In this document: positions 1-5,919 of the stretch, piece by piece
Layout: each line of letters opens with the position of its first letter
Position numbering within the stretch: position 1 is the stretch's first letter
DNA from: Citrobacter freundii
GTDB lineage: Bacteria > Pseudomonadota > Gammaproteobacteria > Enterobacterales > Enterobacteriaceae
Reading direction: 5' to 3'
Length of the DNA: 42,382 bases
Assembly (NCBI RefSeq): GCF_011077955.1
Contig: NZ_JAALBX010000022.1
Coordinates: 1-42,382, forward strand
Made by a program: the position numbers and the translations under genes
Notes under the pieces: model-generated
What the model saw: the letters and a program-made list of their open reading frames with translations, nothing else
Told to the model about the DNA's origin: nothing
Databases searched by the model: none

Positions 1-92
1 AGATAGCGCTGATGTCCGGCAGTGCTTTTGCCGTTACGCACCACGCCTTCAGTAGCGGAGCAGGAAGGACATCTGATGGAAATGGAAGCCAC
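1..92 (-). CDS. insA: InsA of the IS1-family element, N-terminal fragment
   Basis: A GTG start at 92 opens a frame reading [20 protein letters not shown] and on through [10 protein letters not shown] to the window edge. IS1 InsA also begins at a GTG and has the same zinc-finger-like C-P-S-C motif in its first dozen residues. InsA is the DNA-binding repressor of IS1 and the N-terminal half of the InsAB' transposase formed by frameshifting. Only about 30 codons are visible, so nothing can be said about the catalytic part. Confidence 0.8.
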   Translation of the reverse strand, partial: MASISIRCPSCSATEGVVRNGKSTAGHQRY

Positions 93-147
93 GCAAGCAA
101 CTTAAAATCACCATCATACACTAAATCAGTAAGTTGGCAGCATTACC
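1..147 (-). mobile_element. IS1-family element, left end only (continues beyond the window)
   Basis: Read on the minus strand from 147, the DNA begins GGTAATGCTGCCAACTTACT and continues as a diverged copy of the IS1 left end, including the start of insA. The outer end at 147 fits the IS1 terminal inverted repeat (GGTGATGCTGCC in IS1), with one visible change in its first 12 bases. The rest of the element lies before base 1, so the right end, any target duplication and its integrity cannot be judged. The family assignment is from remembered IS1 sequence; the exact isoform is not determined. Confidence 0.85.
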
Positions 148-329
148 CATTTATCCTATCATATACTCTTGACTGCCGAAGAACGCATGTTTTTATATAC
201 AGTACATTATGTACCATATTACTGAACTAAATCATCATCTATTTACAATTGCTTTGAAGTTAAACTCTTCTTTCAATCTACTTATTAAAATGTCTATTTG
301 AAAAAGTAGACTTCTTGCGATACGCTTTG

Positions 330-353
330 AACGGGACACCGTACCCGTTTTTT
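330..353 (+). terminator. Probable rho-independent terminator
   Basis: AACGGG (330-335) pairs with CCCGTT (344-349) across an 8-base loop, and a run of T follows on the plus strand to 353. It lies in the AT-rich gap between the IS1 end and the recombinase gene. It would stop plus-strand transcription coming from the left, insulating the recombinase. The rest of 148-329 shows no gene that I can support. Confidence 0.5.
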
Positions 354-363
354 CACACAGCAC

Positions 364-386
364 GCCGGACTTTTCCGGCCCGGGAG
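364..386 (+). promoter_or_regulatory. Hairpin next to the ribosome binding site of the recombinase
   Basis: GCCGGA (364-369) and TCCGGC (374-379) form a perfect 6-bp stem with a 4-base loop. The Shine-Dalgarno-like GGGAG (382-386) follows within three bases and lies 8 bases before the GTG start at 395. The hairpin could limit access to the ribosome site or mark the 5' end of a short leader. This is inference from layout only. Confidence 0.35.
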
Positions 387-394
387 ATCAGACC

Positions 395-1378
395 GTGACC
401 GATCACTCAGAGGAGCGGGTACCGCCCGTTCCGTCGCTCAGCCTGAACGGGGAACACCTGCCCGCCGTTGCCGGTAATGCCGGACTTTCTGATCCGGCCC
501 GCGCCTATCTCCTTTCCCTGAACTCTCCCCGCAGTCGCCGGACCATGGCCTCCTTTCTCGGGATCGTCGCGCGGATGCTTGGCTTCGTCGGGCCCGACAC
601 CTGCACCTGGGGCAGCCTGCGGCGTCATCATGTGATGGCCATCACTGAGATGCTCCGGGATTCGGGGCGCGCAACGGCCACCATCAACACCTATCTGGCC
701 GCACTGAAAGGGGTGGCGAAGGAGGCCTGGATGCTGCGACTGATGGACGTGGACTGTTTCCAGCACATCCGCGCCGTGCGGAACCTGCGCGGCAGCCGGC
801 TGCCGCGGGGGCGGGCTCTGCCGGCGGCGGAGATCCGCCAGCTTTTCGCCGTATGTGATACCGATCGCAGCAGTCTGGGTCCGCGGGACGCGGCCCTGCT
901 GGCGGTGATGCTCGGGTGTGGACTGCGTCGCTCGGAGGCGGTGGGCCTCAGTATCGGTGACGTTGTCACGGAGGATCGGGCGCTGCGGGTCACCGGAAAG
1001 GGCAACAGGGAGCGGCTGGCCTTTCTGCCGGCGGGCAGCTGGCAGCGGTTGCAGGTGTGGGTAGATCAGGTCCGGGGTGAGGCGCCGGGCCCTCTTTTCA
1101 CCCGTATCCGCCGGTTTGACACCCTGACGGATGACCGGCTGACTGACCAGGCGGTGTACCATATCCTGCAGGTGCGGCAGCGCCAGGCCGGGATTGCGAA
1201 ATGCGCCCCTCACGATCTGCGCCGGACCTTTGCAACCGCCCTGCTCGATAACGGGGAGGATCTCATCACGGTGAAGGACGCGATGGGACATGCCAGCGTT
1301 GCCACCACCCAGCAGTATGACCGGCGTGGGGAGCGACGGTTGCGGGAAGCGCGCGACCGGCTGAAACTGACTGACTGA
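395..1378 (+). CDS. Tyrosine recombinase / integrase (XerC/D-like)
   Basis: This 327-residue protein has an N-terminal SAM-like core-binding domain (about 35-125) and a C-terminal catalytic domain (about 140-325). All catalytic positions are visible: R178 in GLRRSE, K202 in GKGNRER, H273-x-x-R276 in HDLRRTFA, H299 in MGHAS and the nucleophile Y308 in TQQYDR. It should cut and rejoin DNA at a specific site through a 3'-phosphotyrosine. The GTG start is supported by GGGAG 8 bases upstream. The gene is GC-rich, unlike the AT-rich DNA on both sides, which suggests a separate origin. Such genes on IncF plasmids may act in multimer resolution or in moving a cassette; no core site could be identified. 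Confidence 0.93.
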   Translation: MTDHSEERVPPVPSLSLNGEHLPAVAGNAGLSDPARAYLLSLNSPRSRRTMASFLGIVARMLGFVGPDTCTWGSLRRHHVMAITEMLRDSGRATATINTYLAALKGVAKEAWMLRLMDVDCFQHIRAVRNLRGSRLPRGRALPAAEIRQLFAVCDTDRSSLGPRDAALLAVMLGCGLRRSEAVGLSIGDVVTEDRALRVTGKGNRERLAFLPAGSWQRLQVWVDQVRGEAPGPLFTRIRRFDTLTDDRLTDQAVYHILQVRQRQAGIAKCAPHDLRRTFATALLDNGEDLITVKDAMGHASVATTQQYDRRGERRLREARDRLKLTD

Positions 1379-1580
1379 TCGACAGAACTGCGCTGCGGGT
1401 CAGCGAATTATTTTGCAGAACTTCTGCGATCTGCCTGAACAGACGCGCACGGTGCCGGAGATTGTGCTAAATAACAAGCAATATGTATGTTGTAACTATT
1501 AATCAGATTTGAATGAGGAGGAGGCCCGGAAAGAAATAATTTGGCGCGCCAGCGGCCGCATTCATAACTGGAGCTGACGC
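1379..1580. other. Gene-free gap between the recombinase and the GFA gene
   Basis: No supported gene. It holds an AscI-type octamer GGCGCGCC (1543-1550) followed one base later by a NotI-type octamer GCGGCCGC (1552-1559), in otherwise AT-rich DNA. This is where GC-rich recombinase-side sequence changes to the AT-rich island. Confidence 0.6.
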
Positions 1581-2009
1581 TCAGGAAGCAAGTTTCAGGC
1601 ACTCTAAAAGGGAGAGCAGCGACTCGACAGGTCCAGCATGCTCACAAGATGAGCGGGTTCCATCCCAGGGCATTGCATCATCAGTGCAGAAGTCTCCTGC
1701 ACATTCCATTTCAAGAGGTTCGTCAATTAAACCAACAGGAATCCAGACATAAGATACGTCTCGCAGACTGTTAGGCACAGTTGAGCCACATACAGTGCAA
1801 AAGTCTGTACGGTATCCCGTTGGCTTAGACCATGAAGCGATGCAGTTCTTTCCTTTAATCCAGCGAAACTCACTGTCTTTCACCAGTGTAGCGAGATTGT
1901 AACCCACTCCGCTCTGCTTTCTGCAAAGTGAACAATGACAACGATAAAACACGGCGGGTTTATGAGTTAGTTCAAATTCAATAGTTCCACACAAACACGA
2001 TCCATTCAT
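1581..2009 (-). CDS. GFA-family (CENP-V/GFA domain) zinc-binding protein
   Basis: This 142-residue protein shows the cysteine pattern of the GFA family: C5-x-C7, C24-x-C26-x2-C29 and C71-x2-C74, with the glycine-rich N-terminal strand MNGSCLCGTIEFEL. Family members bind zinc and include proteins once described as glutathione-dependent formaldehyde-activating enzymes; the substrate of most is unknown. The length is typical for a single-domain member. The ATG at 2009 has AGGA 11 bases upstream. It stands alone on the minus strand, downstream of the defence-like operon but separated from it by a 460-bp gap with hairpins, so it is probably an independent passenger gene. Confidence 0.85.
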   Translation of the reverse strand: MNGSCLCGTIEFELTHKPAVFYRCHCSLCRKQSGVGYNLATLVKDSEFRWIKGKNCIASWSKPTGYRTDFCTVCGSTVPNSLRDVSYVWIPVGLIDEPLEMECAGDFCTDDAMPWDGTRSSCEHAGPVESLLSLLECLKLAS

Positions 2010-2164
2010 TTCAAAATCATTCCTGTAAGGCCTAAGAGATTCTTTGAAACATTACCATCTTTACGTACTGAATAAGAGCGCTCTTGCAGCAATTCAAAAT
2101 CAGCTGTATGCCGGACTGAGTATTCGCGCCAGGCAGCCCTTCAACAGTCAACTTCGTGCCAGAA

Positions 2165-2184
2165 GCGGACCCTTTCAGGTCCGC
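2165..2184. repeat. Short palindromic repeat, AGCGGAC family, copy 1
   Basis: GCGGACC (2165-2171) and GGTCCGC (2178-2184) form a perfect 7-bp stem with loop CTTTCA. The same GTCCGC/GCGGAC core recurs at 2276-2297 and 5701-5724, and a lone half (AGAAGCGGAC) lies at about 2331-2340. Apart from these elements the gap 2010-2470 holds no gene I can support; the reading frame on the plus strand here has no recognisable features. Confidence 0.6.
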
Positions 2185-2275
2185 GCTGCATTAATTATCG
2201 GGGAGCTGGTCACAGACCTAAGCCCCCATCGATTAGAATACCTCAATGTTAGTCATATTGTTGGAGTTGCGAACT

Positions 2276-2297
2276 TCCGCTGTTCGCTCACAGCGGA
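2276..2297. repeat. Short palindromic repeat, AGCGGAC family, copy 2
   Basis: TCCGCTG (2276-2282) pairs perfectly with CAGCGGA (2291-2297) across the loop TTCGCTCA. The loop ends in CGCTCA, the same hexamer found in the loop of copy 3 at 5709-5716. Shared stem and loop show that these are related elements and not chance hairpins. Copies lie on both sides of the two-gene AT-rich operon. Confidence 0.6.
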
Positions 2298-2470
2298 CCT
2301 TAAGCTCAGTTTGCGTGTCTGCTCCGTGCCAGAAGCGGACGTTCAAATGTGACTCGCTTTTACTCCGAAACGAATCGGAAGTGGCAACTGTGTAACCAGT
2401 AACTTCGAATGCTTGGCAGCAAAAAATTTCTTCTTAGCTAAAGTATTTCCCCGAAGTCACTGGCGCTACA

Positions 2471-5263
2471 CTAAAAATCAACAACCGGTTTTTTACTATG
2501 TTGTTCTATTATCGACTCTGCTTCCGCTAGATACTCGTCGGCTAACTCTCGAAGAGTTCTACCAAATCGATGAAAGCCTAGCAGTTCTATTTCATCAGAC
2601 TTAGCGCGATATTTTTGGGCTAAGTCCAATTCCGGTTTGCCTTCTGGATCAACGAAGTGGGCACCACGCGAATTTCTTATCGCGATCTTATAACCAATAC
2701 GCACATCTTCAAGTTCACGCCTATTCAAAAATTCAGCAAGTTCAGGAAGTATCCAATTTTCATCATTTGAAGGACTATAAATTAATACTCTTCCAACTAT
2801 TTGATGAGCAATTTCTAAATGTCCTGACTCTTCACATTCTGTTTGAACTAAATTAAACCAGTTATTAAACGCATCGGTATCAAATTTACCTTCTGCATCA
2901 ATACCCGGAACCTTACCCCACTTATCGAGTAAATAGTGTGAGTTTTTGGCAATGTTTTTTTCGCTTTCAGATAGTTCGTTGTTTTCTTTTTGAAATTTTG
3001 ACCGATAGGCATACCTAATAATTTCACAAAAGAAACTTGGCTCATTTGCAAGTTTTTTCTCTAAAACTTGAGGCTGTAACGAATCATCAGCCCCCCTATT
3101 AATTATAGGCAAGTATGCCCATTCAATTTTCACCAAGTCGTCATCTAAAACAGTATCATCATTCTGAAGATAATTAACAAGTTCTCTAAATGAGTGAATA
3201 TCAAACCGCTTAATATCTTCTGTGGTTTTAATAGTCTGCAATAGAGCAACAACTACTTTGCGGCTATTAACTACCTTATCGTTATGCAGAATTCGAGATA
3301 AACAATCAATTGCTGAAACAGGACGGTCTACTTTAATCAAACAATCTACTGCAAAGTAAATTTCTTCCGTTGAATTACAGTGGTATGCGTTAGCAACAGT
3401 ATTTTTCCAATACTCGCAAGAAAAATCATCAAATGAAGCATTTAATATATCCCATGTTTCTTTTTTAAATGGTAATAAAAGAAAAAACTCAACTTTTTCT
3501 TGAGTATTCCAGTTATCAATTGAAGCCAATACCCATGAATTTCCTTCCTTATAGTTCTTGGCCCACACATAGCCAGAAGCAAGAGAACGTTCCTCTTTAA
3601 TGTCGCTAAGAATAAGTTTTTTTAGTGTATCTAAAGGGATCTCCAGATTTGCTGCAACTAGACTGTTGCCGACAACATCAGGCCTTTCAACACTCTTCGA
3701 AAATTCTAAAACCCCTTCAATACCATTAACAGTGTGTATTTCAGTTATTGACTGACTTCGTTCTTTTGCCAATCTTTCTTCTTGAGTTCGCCAATCACCA
3801 TTTTCATCAAATAAATTATGACTTCTTTGACCAAAAAGTCGTTTGCTATAAAGCATAGGATCTTCTGGTTTTAAGGCTATAGAAACATCTTTGATTTTTT
3901 TATTTTGCTCGGGTTGCATTGCCCATTGAGCATCAGAGAATTTTTTGTGCTTGTTATAGATCTCTAAGCATTTTTCCCATAACTCTAATTTTAATTCATC
4001 GCTATCTGGTTTTTTAGAAAAGTTATATAATAGTTTAATTGCGTCATCGAATTTAAACGGTGATAACTTGTCGATGTTTTCAACTAAATCAATAAGCCGT
4101 AATGAAGATTTGCTTGCCAATTCGATTATTAATTGGCTATATGTTTCAATCTGAGCCCGATACTCATCATTAGATGGCTCTTTGTTAAAGTTGTTAGGAA
4201 TAAAATTTCTAAAAGTTGGTATATGTGTACCAGAAGTTGTTCTCGTATTATTGGGTAGTAACTGAACTAAAACACGCCATGCTGTATCGGGATACTCCCT
4301 TTCCAATGCTTTAAAAGCAGCAATACGCCTATTTATATTGGCTGTAGTATGAGGATGCCATGGTAACAATATGTCGATAATTGAATTAAGTGGCCTGTTA
4401 GCCCAGTTGCCACCAGGATCATGGCTATCCAGTTCCCCTAATATTACTAAAGAGCGAGATAAATACTCGGGTGCCCAAGCCAATCCTTCAATAGCCCATA
4501 GCAGTCCTGTCAAATAATTCCGACCTGAAATTCCACCGACACCTTCCTGTGCAAAAAGTGTATCAAACGGCTTGTCTTGATGAGAAACAGCTCTTTCTAC
4601 TTCGTCTATAAAATAATCAGGGGCGCTTTCTGCAAGCATAATTTGAATATCTTGCGTACTAGCCCATAACTGCCAACTAGAGGCAGAAAACACTTCCTTA
4701 ACAACACTTGAGGCACAGCATTGCCCTTTATATTTTGAACAGTTGGTAAGCAACTCTTGCTTTGTGGCAACTAATGCTAGACCTTCGGATAGCCCTTTCC
4801 TTATTAATCGACTGTGAGGTAAAACCTTCCCATAAATTGCTGCTGCATAACGCTCTTCCGGTGCCAGTTCAAACTGTGGGTCAATAGTTTTAAAAATGGA
4901 TATAGCAATCGCCTGAAATAAATCTAAATGATTATCGAATAATCTTGACGATACCGTTTGGAATGTCTGTATTCTATCTTTAAAACCCCAAGAACCTCTC
5001 TCGTGAATCAAAGGACTATCTGGCATTCCTTCAATTATTCTTAATTTTTTTATCCAACACTCATATGATTCATCAATAAGGTTTGTAATTACCTCAATAT
5101 CACCATCATTTTTTTCATCCCAACAACCAACTAAAACAGCAACTGCTAACTCCGTTGCCAAATCAACGTTGTCAATATTATATATAGTTAAGTCACCAGC
5201 AACATTATGACCTGTTCCGGTATGGTTTTGACTAACTGAACTGCCGCTATCAGAGTTATCCAT
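2471..5263 (-). CDS. Large helical putative sensor/receptor with N-terminal amyloid-signalling-like motif
   Basis: This 930-residue protein opens with a low-complexity Ser/Asp stretch and then the motif QNHTGTGHNVAGDLT (residues 12-26). That motif nearly matches the C-terminus of the protein encoded just upstream. The remaining ~900 residues look mostly alpha-helical, without signal peptide, membrane segment, Walker A motif or recognisable nuclease motif. A distinctive stretch, HDPGGNWANRPLN through LLPWHPHT (about 281-306), resembles a motif I recall from sensor regions of large STAND-type proteins; this is memory, not a search. ATG 5263 is preferred over GTG 5269 because GAGGT sits 7 bases before it. 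It is translationally coupled to the upstream gene. The proposed role, inferred from layout, is to sense a threat and template assembly of the effector. The gene is AT-rich relative to tra. Confidence 0.85.
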   Translation of the reverse strand: MDNSDSGSSVSQNHTGTGHNVAGDLTIYNIDNVDLATELAVAVLVGCWDEKNDGDIEVITNLIDESYECWIKKLRIIEGMPDSPLIHERGSWGFKDRIQTFQTVSSRLFDNHLDLFQAIAISIFKTIDPQFELAPEERYAAAIYGKVLPHSRLIRKGLSEGLALVATKQELLTNCSKYKGQCCASSVVKEVFSASSWQLWASTQDIQIMLAESAPDYFIDEVERAVSHQDKPFDTLFAQEGVGGISGRNYLTGLLWAIEGLAWAPEYLSRSLVILGELDSHDPGGNWANRPLNSIIDILLPWHPHTTANINRRIAAFKALEREYPDTAWRVLVQLLPNNTRTTSGTHIPTFRNFIPNNFNKEPSNDEYRAQIETYSQLIIELASKSSLRLIDLVENIDKLSPFKFDDAIKLLYNFSKKPDSDELKLELWEKCLEIYNKHKKFSDAQWAMQPEQNKKIKDVSIALKPEDPMLYSKRLFGQRSHNLFDENGDWRTQEERLAKERSQSITEIHTVNGIEGVLEFSKSVERPDVVGNSLVAANLEIPLDTLKKLILSDIKEERSLASGYVWAKNYKEGNSWVLASIDNWNTQEKVEFFLLLPFKKETWDILNASFDDFSCEYWKNTVANAYHCNSTEEIYFAVDCLIKVDRPVSAIDCLSRILHNDKVVNSRKVVVALLQTIKTTEDIKRFDIHSFRELVNYLQNDDTVLDDDLVKIEWAYLPIINRGADDSLQPQVLEKKLANEPSFFCEIIRYAYRSKFQKENNELSESEKNIAKNSHYLLDKWGKVPGIDAEGKFDTDAFNNWFNLVQTECEESGHLEIAHQIVGRVLIYSPSNDENWILPELAEFLNRRELEDVRIGYKIAIRNSRGAHFVDPEGKPELDLAQKYRAKSDEIELLGFHRFGRTLRELADEYLAEAESIIEQHSKKPVVDF

Positions 5264-5268
5264 AAACA

Positions 5269-5589
5269 CTACCTCGTAATTTTATTCCCACCAACATTAT
5301 CACCAGTGCCACTATGGTTTTGCATAATTAAAGTAGTATTATTAGATTTTATAGACGAGAGTATTTGTTGAATTTCACCACTATCTAATAGTTTTCTTTC
5401 GATTGCTTTTTCACTCATTTCATCGTTTAAAGACAGTTTTTCAATTTCTTCAGCCAAAGCGGGAGCCACGGCCTCATCAATAACCCAATTTTTTAACCTT
5501 TCTTTTAATGAAGTTGCAGTAATCGAAACTTGGTGTTTGAGCATGTCATAAATAAAGCCAGAAAGTATTACAGAAGATAAAAACTCCAT
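5269..5589 (-). CDS. Small putative membrane-active effector with C-terminal amyloid-signalling-like motif
   Basis: The 106-residue protein starts MEFLSSVILSGFIYDMLK, a hydrophobic helix with an acidic residue at position 2. Charged amphipathic helices follow (about 20-82), then the glycine-rich tail QNHSGTGDNVGGNKIT (90-105). This arrangement resembles bacterial Bell-domain effectors, the proposed counterparts of fungal HeLo-type pore formers, which are activated when a partner's N-terminal motif templates the C-terminal amyloid. The partner here is the next gene, whose residues 12-26 repeat the motif. The genes are coupled: the TAG stop lies only 5 bases before the partner's ATG. GGGGA precedes the ATG by about 9 bases. 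Assignment to the Bell family is inference; another short helical effector is possible. Confidence 0.8.
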   Translation of the reverse strand: MEFLSSVILSGFIYDMLKHQVSITATSLKERLKNWVIDEAVAPALAEEIEKLSLNDEMSEKAIERKLLDSGEIQQILSSIKSNNTTLIMQNHSGTGDNVGGNKITR

Positions 5590-5700
5590 GAAATTTTCCC
5601 CTTGATGTTAAGAAATTATTAACACAGCAAGAAACATTTTAAATCGAAGAAAGTTATTTTACCAAATATATTTATTGTCTAATAACGAGACAGTGCGAAG

Positions 5701-5724
5701 GTCCGCTTCTCGCTCAAAGCGGAC
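5701..5724. repeat. Short palindromic repeat, AGCGGAC family, copy 3
   Basis: GTCCGCTT (5701-5708) and AAGCGGAC (5717-5724) form a perfect 8-bp stem with loop CTCGCTCA. It is the clearest copy of the element also seen at 2165 and 2276. It lies about 110 bp upstream of the effector start, between the AT-rich operon and the tra operon. The AT-rich 5600-5690 segment presumably holds the operon promoter, but I cannot point to a convincing -35/-10 pair. Confidence 0.6.
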
Positions 5725-5754
5725 ATTCAGCGTTGTGTGCTTCCACGTTTTGTA

Positions 5755-5868
5755 TCAACGAGAGGAAGTGATAAATGTTACGAGGTTTTGACCAGCAGGA
5801 GCATTGTTATCCCGTTGCCAGTTAAAATCCGGAGCTATATCAAGATTCTCAAAATCCGGCTTAGACAT
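5755..5868 (-). CDS. Possible 37-residue ORF downstream of traI (truncated gene or chance)
   Basis: An ATG at 5868 opens a frame of 37 codons reading MSKPDFENLDIAPDFNWQRD and onward to TGA at 5755. No good Shine-Dalgarno is seen and I do not recognise the peptide. It lies 51 bases after the traI stop, where F has traX, so it could be a remnant left when the AT-rich island joined the tra operon. It could equally be chance. Confidence 0.22.
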   Translation of the reverse strand: MSKPDFENLDIAPDFNWQRDNNAPAGQNLVTFITSSR

Positions 5869-5919
5869 GTGCACTTTGATATACAGTGACCATCCCAATC
5901 TCCGCTTCTCCACTTAGGA

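Noticed and set aside
12..230. Plus-strand 72-codon frame at the left end
   Set aside because: It runs antisense through the IS1 end and its insA start and has no family resemblance.
407..1291. Long minus-strand frame (294 codons) opposite the recombinase
   Set aside because: It mirrors a GC-rich gene with a complete set of catalytic residues on the plus strand; the antisense product has no recognisable features.
2044..2352. Plus-strand 102-codon frame in the gap beside the GFA gene
   Set aside because: It spans the palindromic repeats, lacks a ribosome site and shows no protein-like pattern.
2010..2470. Integron attC site next to the GFA gene, which is often found in cassettes
   Set aside because: The hairpins lack the RYYYAAC/GTTRRRY ends of attC sites, and the nearby recombinase has no visible integron-specific insertion.
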